From Salvator merianae (lineage: Eukaryota > Chordata > Lepidosauria > Squamata > Teiidae): 64,000 nt of DNA. Positions 10,149 to 20,910 of this stretch are shown here, piece by piece (the first letter of the stretch is position 1; every line of letters begins with the position of its first letter). The notes below the pieces were generated by a model. The model ran no database searches. It was not told the DNA's origin and was given only the letters and a program-made list of their open reading frames with translations. The position numbers and the translations under genes are program-made. Where the stretch lies: the NCBI GenBank assembly GCA_003586115.2, contig QVOM02000112.1:106728701-106792700 (forward strand), written 5' to 3'.

Positions 10149-10734
10149 GGCCCATTGGCACAGTGACCATTCACACTGTGGGTAGTAGAATAGCCCCGAA
10201 CCAGGACACCAGTACTCACATTGGTCCTTTCTGCACTTGGCCTTATACCAGATTATATCTTGGAATAGGGACCTGCCATCTGCATGCTAGTAGGAACTAT
10301 GGCAGGCCCCACACAGGGCCTGCTGTAAACTCTACTTTTGTGCAGATAGCAGGTCCCTGTTCTGGGATATGATCCAGAATAAAGCCAAATGCAGAAAGGG
10401 CCACTGTGAATGCAGGCCCTATCGCCATGGTAATGGCCTTGGCAATGTCTGGCTACTATCATGGTGAGCAGGATGCAGCACGTGACTATGCAGCCACAGC
10501 CATGCCATGCCACCCACTCACAGCTTTTGCACCCGGAAGAAGGTGCGATGGCTGCTGATTGGGAGCCATCCTGCTGCTCCCAGTCAAGCTATGGACAGCA
10601 TTTTAGCTGTTCACAGTTAGTAGCATCTGTGAGGGGCTGTAGATGCTCCTAGCCACTGCAGCCATGGTGGAGTGCTGACACGCTTCCTTAATGGGCATCT
10701 CCATGCTCACTAAAAGGTAAGTGTGAACAGGCCC
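10149..10734 (-). mobile_element. Family B element in reverse, nested in H and carrying A
   Basis: The right end GTGTGAACAGGCCC is the complement of the usual family B start. Internal blocks GCACCCGGAAGAAGGTGC, GGGAGCCATCCTGCTGCTCC and CCATGGTAATGGCC match the complement of the copies at 43463, 57299 and 61446. Its left end GGCCCATTGGCACAGTG corresponds to the usual family B 3' end. It is interrupted at 10223-10402. No matching 3 bp flank is seen. Confidence 0.65.
10223..10402. mobile_element. Family A miniature element nested in family B
   Basis: Exactly 180 bp, with ends GGTCCTTTCTGCACTTGG and GCAGAAAGGGCC. Flanks are ATT and ACT, one difference. The host reads CAGTACTCAC before and GTGAATGCAGG after. 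This matches the family B stretch around CACTCGCAGTGCAAATG and places the insertion inside that element. Confidence 0.8.
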
Positions 10735-10783
10735 TCCGAGTATGCTTGCTGGTCCGGTACACTGGCCAATGCAAAATTATCCA

Positions 10784-11258
10784 ACTGTAGGATATTTAAG
10801 TTTATTCACTCCTCATTTTCCAAAGTCCATCAATACATGCCCGGGATCTGCAGTGTATATTCCACTTCACTCTTGTTTGAATTTTCACTCCCAGACTTCC
10901 CCATCTGTTCTTATTTCATCTTCAGACTTTCCATCTGCTTTTATCCAGCCTTTTCCAATGCAATGTTTTGCATGACTGCATGGCTTTCCCAGGCCTTTCT
11001 TACTTGCCATTTTTATGGTACATAAGAAACAATAAAGATGTATGTTTTTATGCATGCTACCCTAGTTAATTAATTCCATAGCACACATTGGTTCTAATAT
11101 GATATTGTCCAGAAAGTCCACATGGTGACATTTTACAACTCTTTAATGCCAGGTGGATTGTAAGAGTTCTGACATTAGCACTTAAGTGCTCTGCCTAGAA
11201 ATGCAAGGCTTGGGGAAAGCAAATTCTAGAAAAGAGGGATTTAAACTAGTGCTTTCTT
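10784..11258. other. No recognised gene or repeat
   Basis: AT-leaning sequence without recognisable elements apart from the direct repeat noted at about 10788. Confidence 0.45.
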
Positions 11259-11350
11259 GGGGTGTTTTCACACTTTCCACATTAGAATGGGACAATTATC
11301 TCATTCTGGACCACGCAGTACGGACACTTTGAATGGTGGTATCCTGCTCC
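11259..11350 (+). mobile_element. Family K left end, partial
   Basis: GGGTGTTTTCACACTTTCCA followed by AGAATGGGACAATTATCTCA matches the left end of the complete family K copy at 53645. The right end was not found. Confidence 0.45.
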
Positions 11351-12792
11351 CAGTCTTCACCATGACAGCAGCCAGGTAGTTGCTTCCAGGACTGTTTCCA
11401 GTCATTTTCAAAAGCAGTATGGATAGAAACCTCACCACTATGAGGATTTTGGAGGCTGCATATCCACTTTGAGGCATGAGCCGTTTGATTGATATGGCTG
11501 GCATCTTCACAGAGAATCCCTTACTTCCTGCGCTTGAGATGGCCAAAATCATGATTGTCTGGATACAACTAAAAGCCTGGAATATGTAGTTTATGTGTTA
11601 ATCAATAAGAGCTAGTTCTCAAACAACTACTGACCTCTTGTTTGCATGCACTAGGCCATATCACCCAATATCACACCAGCACATTTATTTTAAGTAAAAA
11701 AAAAAAACAAGCTAAAGCATTTGGTTGACCTGCATTAAGTGTGAGTAATTAAGTGATGAAAGTTCAAGGGAGGCACATTCATTTGTGAATCAGCCCTTAA
11801 CTCAATTTGCTTAGCAACTGTCTTCTGCCCCAATCGTGCTCAATAGGTTGATGCTCCTTTCTATCAGCTATTGCAGATAATTATGCCATCAACTTTATAG
11901 TAGAATCATAAATGTGTCAGGTCTTCTGTTTCTATCTTATCTTGATGCTAGATGGTATATCATCAACAACCATCTCATTTAAGGTTTTGTTTTAAAATGA
12001 GTGGTATAGCATATAGTTTGATCAATAGCTGCAACTGGCATTGAATATTATTTTTACCAGGCTGAGGTCTTGTAGGTCCTTAAACAGTAAGAGAACTGCA
12101 ATATTGCCAAGTACAGGTTCTTCTGCCAGGGAATTTGCTTTCTCATCCCTTCAAGAAAACAGTTCTGCACTGTTTCTTTCTGCAGGCCCAGGAGGATATA
12201 TTTTGATCATTCTGACATTTTGTATACTCTATTAGTTCCGAGCAATTAGGAAGATAAATCTGATTAAATGCATCCATTTAAGAAGCCTGCTGTCTGGAGC
12301 TTTAAAGCCTATATCCAGTGGTCAGGAATGAACAGTCTGGAATTCATTATCTAAATTGCTTGATGAAATGCTTACTTGTGAACTTTGTCTTCCAAGATTT
12401 ATTGGTATATCACTAGAACTTTACCAACCTCAAATGTTGCAGTTAGCAGATTTATTATTTCATACATGCCTTAGTCTGACTGTGCTGCATGCTTCATGTT
12501 TTGAACATCCCATCTGGTTTTATTGTTTTGGAACTGAGAAGGAGCCTACAGGGGGGAGAATAAAGTGCCACCTTGCAGTCTTCTCAAGGCAGATTCTGTG
12601 CTAAGAATGCAAAAAAATTGCATTCCCTCTTTTTCAGGCATACAAACACCTCCAGCTTCCAAGTTTGCAGGTGATGAACCAAACCATAATTCTGTGGAAT
12701 GGAATAAAGAACTGTACATTACACATGTTCCCCAAAGCCCTTGACATTGTGCTTTCTGTGATCTTTGCCAAGAATTGCTTTCAAGATGTTCA
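11351..12792. other. No recognised gene or repeat
   Basis: About 1.4 kb of unassigned sequence. It has an A run at 11697-11707 and short open frames with no recognisable domain. Confidence 0.45.
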
Positions 12793-13212
12793 TAGGGTGC
12801 GATCATACAGGGCTTTTTTAAACAGCCCTTTTACAAAGCATACCCCTTGTGTACCCCACCAAAAAAAAAAACCAAGCATTCAGACAGCAATACCTTATGC
12901 TGCTGTTCCTTCATATCAAAGTCTGGCAAAACCTCCATAGCAACAAGTCCTCACCACCCATTAGCTTCTGCCAGTCCAGATTTCTGGGTCCCTGATTGGT
13001 CAACCCTTCCTAGCAACCATTTCAATTGCCTACAGGAACCTCCATCGCTTCCTGCCCCATCTGCCCCAAACAAGAGTCATCCCAAGAGTTATTATTTCCC
13101 ATCTCTTAAAGAGCATATAATCAGAATCTTAGGACATGGTAAGAGGTATTTTTTAATTTTCCTTACAATTGTCCCAGGCCCATCCCTTTTAGCATGTCTG
13201 ATCACAGCTGTA
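12793..13212. mobile_element. Family D inverted-repeat element, copy 2
   Basis: The left end TAGGGTGCGATCATACAGGG and right end GCATGTCTGATCACAGCTG are the family D ends. The interior keeps CAAAGTCTGGCAAAACC and CCCTGATTGGTCAACCC. It has a short A-rich block near 12861. The target duplication is not clear. Confidence 0.65.
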
Positions 13213-14089
13213 GTATTATGAGACAAGAAGGGTTTGATAAAACATATTGGAAACATAAAAGTGTCTTAATTTAGAAAACTTCCAGGGAGCTGCAGTTCAG
13301 TGAAAAGGGTACAAAGCTCTGCTGGAGAACCAAGATTGATTTGTGAAGTTGGCTATATTGTGCAAGCTATGGGATATTGCCAGGTCCTGCTCCATGGCGT
13401 ATTATGCCACTTGAAGAGTCAGAGCACTTGGTGAGGTCTTGGAGGAAAAGTCATGCTGTTCTCACAACCACCTCCTTTCCACTCTAATATCATTCCCCGG
13501 CTTCAAGGTTTCTGCCCAGCAGTGGTGGGCGGCGGCTTTAAGCCTTGGCGTTCATGCCCCGTGCGAAGTGTGCCATGGCCGTTCGCGGGGCCTCCGGGCC
13601 TCTGTACTGCCTCAGCAGGTTAAGCGAGCCCTGTTTCTTGTCCTGGAACTTGGCCATTTTCTGTGCCTTCCAAAATAGGGCCAGGCAAAAAGCCAGACAG
13701 TGGTGGCAGAGGGAAAGGAGGAGTGCAGAATGTGCCACCAGAATCATTATAAACACTCTGCTCAAAGTATACCTCTGATAACATTTTAATAAACATTTAT
13801 GGCAGGTCCATATAGAGCGGCTGCTCCATAATTTGAGGACCATCGCCAAGGAGTCACTCACCCCATTTCATTGGAGAGAAGCACTCAAATGATCTCATAG
13901 TTAGGCAGACACATAAAGGATACATTGTTCTTTCAAGTGGTCCGTCCACAAGCCATTAAGTCAATGTTCTTTAAAGATATATGCCACTTATAATGGGGAC
14001 TGTTGCTCATTGACACGATGCTCTCTGGCAGATATAAGGAAGCAGAACCGGGATCATAATAAATGAAACTAATGGTATATCGCTAAACA
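13213..14089. other. No recognised gene; a CpG-containing block near 13.5 kb
   Basis: 13525-13600 has several CpGs in otherwise AT-leaning DNA. I could not match it to a family or to a coding exon. The open frames on both strands across it (75-107 residues) show no known motif. Confidence 0.4.
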
Positions 14090-14420
14090 GCTTGTAAGAT
14101 TGTTAAGATCATCAAGAGAAGCTTTTTTATGGTTATCACAGATAACCAAATTTCATCTTGTAGGTGCCAGTCAAAAGACCTTCTCTGTGGTGGCACCCAC
14201 CTTATGGAACCTCCTCTTCTCTAATATTCATAAGGTATCTACATTTTCATCTTTCACCCGAAGACACATATTTTACCCAGGACTTTCCAATGTGAATAGC
14301 TTTACTTTTCCTACCTACTGTTTATAATGATTTTTTTACAAATTGATTGTTTCTGTCCTTTATTGTAAACTGCTTTGAGATTATATTATAATGGTAATCA
14401 GCACGCAAATAAATAAATAA
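14090..14420 (+). mobile_element. L2-clade LINE 3' end
   Basis: CTTCTCTGTGGTGGCACCC followed by TTATGGAACCTCC encodes the usual L2 end with the sense A(P/N)xLWNxLP. Then come TTGTAAACTGCTTTGAGATT and an AAATAAATAAATAAAAT tail. The copy is 5'-truncated. Confidence 0.75.
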
Positions 14421-15730
14421 AATGTGAGACACTTCTGCATCTAGATGGCCAAAAATCGCCACTTAATAAGGTTTCCTGGGATGCAGCAACCACATGTCAC
14501 TGCCCCTTCAGGCACACAGCCAGCCCCAGGGTGAGTAAAACTATCCTCAGAGGTGCCCCTGCCAACAGTCTGAGGCTCAGCAGGTTGAGGGCACTCAACA
14601 CTCTTGTGTGCACTTTCCCCTGCAGTCTAAAGGGACAGAGATGGCAGGATGACTCACCTTTGCCATTTTCCACCTGGAGTGGTTAAGCACCAGGCAGACA
14701 ATGGCTAACTTCCTATGCAGTGCTTAATCACACTGGGTGGAAACTTTCGGGCCTCAAGCTTTCGGACGTCAGCCCTGAAGCCTGGAAGGCCAGAAGATGC
14801 CAGCTGCATACAGACCATGACTTCTAGCCCAATAGCTGCACAGATGGCTCTTTTATGGGCCATGCAGATGCTGCCACTGTAAAGGAGGCAATTCTATTTA
14901 AACCCAAGAGAAAGCTGACCTCGCTGAGCACAATGTGCACACACTATGAACACATGTCATTGAACACAATGTGCTATGTCTCCACTTATCTGGGGGGCAG
15001 GGTTGGAAAAGGGTTTAAGCTGCCACAACTCGACATGCAGTGGCAAGGAGCAACTTGTAGCAAGTTCACCATCAGGGCATGATTTCCCACCCTCGCCGCA
15101 GGCTCTTCAGACCAACACTTCAAATGCTGCCTCTGTGCTCCAGAGTGGAAACACAGAGGCATCTTTTGCAGCAGCGAACATGATGCCTCCCCCCAGGCAC
15201 CTATGCAAACCTATCTCCCTATTGAAGCAGAGACCCAAGCCTCAATCTCATTGTCTTTGGGTGAGAAAAACTTTCCTATTGGCATCCTTTTGTTTAAGTA
15301 AGGTATATAAATTGTTGCGTAATTCTTGTTATCTATCCTGTTTTCTGTACAGTAGCAGAGTTTTCCTTCAGGACTTTAAGCAAAGCTTTTTGCACAGGGA
15401 ATAAGGTTTTCTTGGAGGCCATGCAAGTGATTGTTACGTAAATGGCCTGAGTCTTTTTGTAGCTCCCTTTAAGGCAAAGGATATTTGCATCCTGTTTTCA
15501 TGCCTTTCCATGTTCAGCTGTCTGGAGGTTTTAAGACTACTAATCAAGACTTCACACCAACGACAATATAAAATATCAGAATGGCGCTTATAAACTGAGT
15601 GCTCAAAGAAGAGAACAGCATCCATTCCACTTTCACATGGAAGTTGCAATCCATGGCTACATCGTATCTGAAAGGTTCAAAGTTTTAGCACACCTTAAAC
15701 ATCCACCTCCAGGACTGAATTAACATCTAT
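14421..15730. other. Mostly unassigned; contains a possible family J block
   Basis: At about 14985-15260 GCCTCTGTG, ACAGAGGCATCTTTTGCAGC and a following GATGCCTCC resemble the block at 51270-51545 (CACCTCCGTG, AAAGGCATCATTTTTAGCAG, AAGCGCCTCC). Two similar blocks suggest an interspersed repeat of unknown class. The remainder shows nothing assignable. Confidence 0.35.
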
Positions 15731-16148
15731 GGCCCTTTCCTCATGGGACTAGACTGTCCCATGCTAGGGAGAGTCGAACTATCATCCCCAGGTAAGTCCA
15801 TTTGCCACTGGGCCACTTTAAGGCTTTCCACATTGTGTGAACAGCCCAGACTAGCTTTGAAGGCTGGGACAAACGTTCTCATCCTTCGAAGCTGCCAGCC
15901 TGGGCCTTTTCGACCACATGCACAGAAGCAGGACACTTCCAGCACTGCGTATGGGAATCCAGCCAAAAAGGAGTTGGCTGTGGTATACCAGACCACAGAG
16001 GTATGCTGTCGGCACACTCTCTCCATTGGACAGTATACTGCAGTAGTCCAGCTCTGGAGTACTTTTAAAAGGTTTGCCGGTGGAGTGGCATAGAGCACCA
16101 TTTTGGTGTCACATCCCACTCCGCAGTCTAGTCCGGTGCAAACAGGCC
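15731..16148. mobile_element. PIF/Harbinger-like inverted-repeat element, family F/B related
   Basis: The left end GGCCCTTTCCTCATGGGAC and right end GGTGCAAACAGGCC are terminal repeats of the group. A local hairpin near the left end pairs GGGACTAG with its partner around CTGTCCC. Flanks TAT and ACT do not match, so the boundaries are tentative. A 196-residue antisense frame spans it and has no recognisable domain. Confidence 0.5.
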
Positions 16149-16900
16149 ACTCTACTGGGAGCCATGACCTCAAACATCCTGGTCCACCATGTGGGCCTTT
16201 CATACCATGTGCCAATCTGGACCAGGATGCACATACATGAAGTATTGTTGCAGTCATACACAGGTACTCAGAGGCAAACTGAGTAGAAGAACAAATGAGG
16301 TAGCAAAGGAAGAACAAGGGCTCATAAGGAAGTTCACCTTTGATCTCTCTGAACTACGTTTTGATCAAAACAGTTTTGAGAGATCATAGGCATAGCTCCA
16401 ATTGGAGCCCCAGCCCTGATCCCACCACCCCACCAATTCTGCTTCCCAAGTTGCTGCTTCAGACTTCTCACTCAACACAACAATGAGAGAAAGGGGATTT
16501 TGATGAGTCATCTTTTCTGCCCATCACCCAGCCTTCTTAAGCCTAATGAAGGCAGATTGGCAGAACACGAAAGGCTGTCAGCACTTTTGTTTGCTAAATC
16601 CACTGCTCCCTCTAACCGCATAAATCTGACAGAGAGCACAGAGCAATACTTTTAGCTTAATTTAATTCCTGATTGCCTTGGTCAAGAAGAAATCAAAAGT
16701 CCTGTAAGGAAGATGAACAAGAATCTACAGTATGCCACAACAACACCTCATGATGTGTACTCCATCTATAGCAGCCTTCACCACAAGCTTCCAGTCTTCT
16801 TCCATATCTATACCAGTCTTCACCAAGAGCTCCCAGGCTTCATTCATACCAGCACCAGTCACAAAGTGGTCATTCTGGGGCATGGAGAAAACTGGAAATG
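16149..16900. other. No recognised gene or repeat
   Basis: No family or domain was recognised. Around 16740-16870 related phrases recur (CTTCACCACAAGCTTCCAG and CTTCACCAAGAGCTCCCAG, about 50 bases apart), a weak internal repeat. Confidence 0.45.
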
Positions 16901-17130
16901 TGAGGGTCCAGCTAACCCTAAGTTTCATTCCATTTTCAATCCACATTCAGAGTGAGAAAACACATCAGCAAAGCGGTAAGCCATTTTTCTTCCACAACAT
17001 CTAGCACCAAGGTGGATTATATGGGTTAGATAACATGGAAGGAAAACTGCTTTTCATTTTGCTGATGTGTTCGCTCACCCTGAAGTTGAAATGAAAGCGG
17101 ATTGAAACTTAAGTGTAGCTCTGTCCTTAC
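16901..17130. mobile_element. Family L foldback element, about 95 bp arms
   Basis: The left arm 16901-17000 and right arm 17034-17130 are inverted copies. Left TAAGTTTCATTCC pairs with the complement of the right GGATTGAAACTTAAG. Left AACACATCAGCAAAG pairs with the complement of TTTTGCTGATGTGTT. The spacer is about 33 bp. A single related arm appears near 44935. Target duplication is not readable. Confidence 0.7.
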
Positions 17131-17385
17131 ATTCAAAATAGAACCGCATCACTCATCTGGAAGAAGCAAGGTCAGTTTCAGTGTATATGCAAGTAGAAGC
17201 AGGCTGCTTTCCTGAGACCAAATGAAAAGAAAGGTAACAGGAGTTTGGCAGTAGAATTTGGAAAAATATGTGCTGGCACTCTGTAAGTTTATGGGGTGGA
17301 TCTACTGGGTTTTGGAGAGTTCATTGGACATTTGGTGTCTGGCTGGTTTAGCTGCTAGAGGGTGGCAGGTTTCTAAGCTAGTCTA

Positions 17386-17441
17386 AGCACATGCTCTGAG
17401 GAAGGAGGGGCTTGAGCACATGATCTGAGGGAGGAGGGACT
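17386..17441. repeat. Short tandem duplication
   Basis: AGCACATGCTCTGAGGAAGG followed by AGGGGCTTG is repeated directly as AGCACATGATCTGAGGGAGG and AGGGACTTG, a unit of about 28 bp. Confidence 0.7.
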
Positions 17442-17464
17442 TGCAATTGCTGCTGATTCACAGG

Positions 17465-17640
17465 AGTATATACAATAACAAAAAGTAAAAAATACAATTT
17501 AAATATTTTTTTAAAAAAGTAAAATAAATTAAATAATTTAAATAGTAACAAAAAGTAACATAAAAATTTTAATAATTTTTAAAAGTAAAATAATTTAAAT
17601 AGCAACAAAAGAGATGAAATAATTTAAAGAATTATTAAAG
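17465..17640. repeat. AT-rich low-complexity tract
   Basis: Repeated variants of AAAGTAAAATAATTTAAATAG and AACAAAAAGTAA make an almost G/C-free minisatellite-like stretch directly before the CR1 reverse-transcriptase fragment. Confidence 0.7.
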
Positions 17641-18195
17641 GAAACAGAAAGGAAAGGAAACATCAGTTGGCCTTCACTGTGCTGTTGAGGGAATAAGAGA
17701 ATCAAGGCTCTGTATGGACAAGGAGAAGGTGAGGGAACACTTAGCAAACTTAAATGTATTCAAGTCTCCAGGCCCAGATGAATTACATCCTAGGGTGCTG
17801 AAGGAATTAGCTGATATAATTGCTGAACCACTCTCCATGATATCTGAGAACTCATGGATAACAGGAGAAGTCCCAGAAGATTGGAGAAGGGCAAATGTTG
17901 TACCTATCTTTAAAAAAGGAAAGAAGGCTGACCCAGGCAACTACAGGCCTGTGAGCCTGACTTCAATACCAGGCAAGATATTTGAACAAATCATTAAACA
18001 GCATATATGGGAGCACTTGGATGGGAATGCAGTAATTAACCAAAGCCAACATGGATTTGTAACAAACAAGTCATGCCAGACTAATCTCATTTCCTTTTAT
18101 GACAAAATTACTGGATGGATCGATCAAAGGAATGCAGGCTCCCTTAGTTGGGAACACTTCCGTAGAGGATGTGTCTATATTCTCTTGCAATAAGG
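17640..18195 (+). pseudogene. CR1 LINE ORF2 fragment: N-terminal reverse transcriptase
   Basis: An open frame at 17714-18193 (159 residues) carries SPGPDELHPRVLKELAD, then GEVPEDWRRANVVPIFKKG, NYRPVSLTSIPGKIFEQI and SQHGFVTNKSCQTNL. These are the first reverse-transcriptase blocks of CR1/L2-type LINEs (blocks 0 to 2). The palm with the catalytic YxDD is missing: homology stops after WIDQRNA near 18140. It lies upstream of ORF1-type sequence, which is the wrong order for one intact element. Confidence 0.85.
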
Positions 18196-19080
18196 ATACT
18201 CCTCCATAGGTGATGGAAGGGGGGGATTCTTGTAGTGGGAGATTTGATTATTAGAAACTTAGAGAGACAAGGGACCTGTTTGCACTTTAGTGCTAGTGAG
18301 CGTTTTGCAGAATGGGATACTTATCCCATTCTAAGGTAGAAAGTACAAAAAGGCCCAAGGTTGTGTTGACGACATGGTGAGTTTCCTGTCAAGCGCAAAG
18401 GTTGCAGACATTATGTGATGTATACATAGTGCTGGGGGGGGGGGGCAGAGACAGTGGTTGTGGTACATGTCAATACCAATGAAATTGGGAGGGCGAAGCA
18501 GGGAATCTTGGAAGCTAAATTAGATTGAAATCCAGGACCTCCGAGCATTAGAAATTATCAGAAATGCTATCTGTTCCATTCAAAGGGCCAGTTAAACAGG
18601 CAGAGCTCAGGGGCCTCGATGCATGAATGAGGCAGCGGTGTCGGCAGGATAGGTTTAAATGTGGTTAGGCACTGGGGAACATTTTGGGACAAACCAAACC
18701 TGTATGAAAGGGATGGGCTGCACTTGAACCAAGATGGAACCAGACTGCTGGTATTAAAAAGGCTGCAGAGCAGCTTTTAAACTGATCCCTGGGGAAAAGC
18801 CAATAGGAGCTGGGCAGCATCCAGTGTGGAAAAGTACATATTTGACTGAGGAGGATTGAAGTGATGCACCTATTACTGACATGGGTGGGAAACTAGTCAA
18901 TAATATTCAAGCAGGAAGATATAAGAGGCAGTCTAAAAATTTGCATGGTCTTACAGGACCGAGTTTGCACCAGAGTTGTACTTACAAATGTCTGTGTGCA
19001 AATGCCAGAAGCCTCTGAGTCAAAATAGGGGAGCTAGAGTGCTTAGTGGAAAAAGTGGATAGAGAAAAAATATTTTCTCT
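18196..19080 (+). pseudogene. CR1 LINE ORF1 esterase remnant and start of ORF2 endonuclease
   Basis: 18215-18268 reads ILVVGDLIIRNLERQ, resembling block I of the SGNH-type esterase known from CR1 ORF1. VVVVHVNTNEIGR follows near 18455 and RDGLHLNQDGTRLL at about 18705-18755, resembling the later esterase blocks. Near 19000 NARSL, a stop, then VKIGELECLVEK matches the start of the CR1 endonuclease. Stops and frameshifts make it non-functional. An 85 bp element (18272) interrupts the esterase, and a 12-base G run lies at about 18434-18445. Confidence 0.7.
18272..18356. mobile_element. Very short PIF/Harbinger-like MITE, 85 bp
   Basis: The ends are GGACCTGTTTGCAC and the complement of GTACAAAAAGGCCC. 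The core is a near-perfect hairpin, GAATGGGATACTTATCCCATTC. AAG at 18269-18271 and AAG at 18357-18359 flank it. The CR1 esterase text continues on both sides, so the insertion is datable as after that CR1 copy. It is the smallest copy of the group here. Confidence 0.85.
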
Positions 19081-19502
19081 ATCATACAGCGCTAGAACCA
19101 GGGGGCACTGAATGAAGCTGATGGGTATGAGAGGTAGGAACAATAACAGGAAGTATTTTTTTCATCCAGAGGGTCATTGGCCTCTGGAACTTACTACCAG
19201 AAGAGTTGGTGACAGCAACAGCCTGGATAGCTTAGGAAAGAGTTAGAGAAATTCATGGAGGTCGAGTGTTTCAATGGTTACTAGAATTGATGACTAGGTA
19301 CTGCTTCCAGGTTGGTGAGACAGGCAGGATGTCTCTAAAGGCCATTTGCAGGAAGTCCAGAGCAAGTGAAGATCTTGCCTTTGTCTTCTGCTTGAGAATG
19401 CCCAGCAGGAATTGGTGGGCCATTGTGTGAGACAGGATGCTGGACTAGACAGAGTGTGGTCTGATCCAGCATGGCCCCTCTTATGAACTTATGCTCTTAT
19501 AC
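19081..19502 (+). mobile_element. CR1 LINE: ORF2 C-terminus and 3' end (type b)
   Basis: The start encodes a frame resembling SLSYSARTRG then NNNRKYFFHPEGHWPLEL, the C-terminal region of CR1 ORF2. TTCATGGAGGTCGAGTG and AAAGGCCATTTGCAGGAAGT then lead into the 3' untranslated blocks, ending near TTATGAACTTATGCTCTTA. It joins directly to the endonuclease start at about 19050, so most of endonuclease and all of reverse transcriptase is deleted between them. Confidence 0.8.
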
Positions 19503-20910
19503 TTCACACCTCTGAAAAAGAGAAAGGAGGCTTCCTTGGTTATGTCTTGATTTTGGGCAGAGGCCCAAATATGATAAGGATGGCAAGCTAAGTGGGGCAA
19601 ACTCTACCCAGCAATTTTGTTTCAACAGATCCAGGTCCTTTCACGTGTGCCCAGAAATGTCATTTGGGGGGATCCCAGCATTAATGTTACCAGTTTTAGA
19701 AGAATGACTTTGTTGCTTTGCTGTAACAAAAATAACAAAACAGCTTTGAAGACTAGTAGCTGTATTGTGCTTATGTCAGAATAAATGAAGAGATCAATAG
19801 ATTTATTGGCTCATGCCATAATAAATCTGTTACGTCTTTTAAAAGTTCCACAATGCTCTTTGTCATTAGTGAGAGAGATTCTGATTTTACCGGTGATTAA
19901 TGTCTGGTCAAGTTTTCCTTTCTGTTTTCAAACAGATTTACTAAAAGCAAACTCTGTCTTATTAGAAGGTAGTGTCGAGGGTTATGAGTACTTTCATTGC
20001 CGTTTCCAAGTTAGGGAGGTTTGTTGCACAAGAGTGTGTGTTGGGGGGAATCTGCTAAAACCCTAAAAAGTTGCTCTTGTTCAAATTCTGCAGCTCTAGA
20101 TGCAACGAAATTCTTTGGCTCAGCTTTTTCTCACCTATCACCATTTTCTTACCATCAGCAGCAGCATATGTATTCTGCGTATGCTTTCCTCTTTTCTTGC
20201 TGCAATAAGAAAACAAGCTGTCAAAGCAACCAAATCCTGAAAGGAAGGTTGACCTTCTGAATGTGTAGGAAGAATGCCGGTATTTATATGCACACCACAA
20301 AATCTCAAATATCACAAAGGAAACTGAAATCATCGAAAGCATATATACCTAGCAACAACACTGTCCTCAAATAGTAGGTCTATAGCCTACATTCATCATG
20401 GACCTGGTGTTTAAAAACCTACGTGGGAGGAGAAGATGGCAAAAGAAAACTGAGTCCAGATGTTTACAGCAAACAAAAAATGAAATGCTAGATTTGGATG
20501 ACAAACCAGCAAAAAAATAAAAGTAATATTCGAAATGAAAAGCGGAAGATGACTTTGTTTACTACAGATTTATATTCTATTTATATAGACCTTTTTTGTT
20601 ATGCGTGGCAAGCAGGCAGTTGCCAATAAAGCAAATATTTTCAGGTTTTCTTCATAGAGAATCTGCATCCCTAACACAATGTTACAATGCATCCATTTTT
20701 GTCATTCATCACCATGCTGAGAAAATTACACCACCTGAATTCCTCAGTGTTGTTTATCAGGTAAAGGTAATGGGCCCCTCACTGGAGAAAAGATGGCAGT
20801 CCTGTAGCTAAGCCGGATCTCTACTTACCTTAGGCTTACCTAGGAGGAGATGCCATGATCACCACTGCAAAGGCACAGCTTACAGCACAACAGGCAAGAT
20901 ACAGTGAAGG
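19503..20910. other. No recognised gene or repeat
   Basis: About 1.4 kb with no assignable family. Open frames of 62-95 residues on both strands (19785-20342) show no recognisable domain. Confidence 0.45.

Larger units (their letters stand above)
10005..10783. mobile_element. Family H miniature element, interrupted by a family B copy
   Basis: The left part GTGATTTCATACTGGCCAGT and the right end, complemented, pair as terminal repeats (ACTGGCCAGTATACCGGAC against GTCCGGTACACTGGCCAAT). The left part continues CATACTGTGAGCCTCCCTTC, matching the complete 108 bp H copy at 62120. The two halves are separated by the family B element at 10149-10734. Confidence 0.55.

Noticed and set aside
15727..16317. 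196-residue antisense open frame as a gene
   Set aside because: It spans an inverted-repeat element with PIF/Harbinger-like ends and has no known motif.
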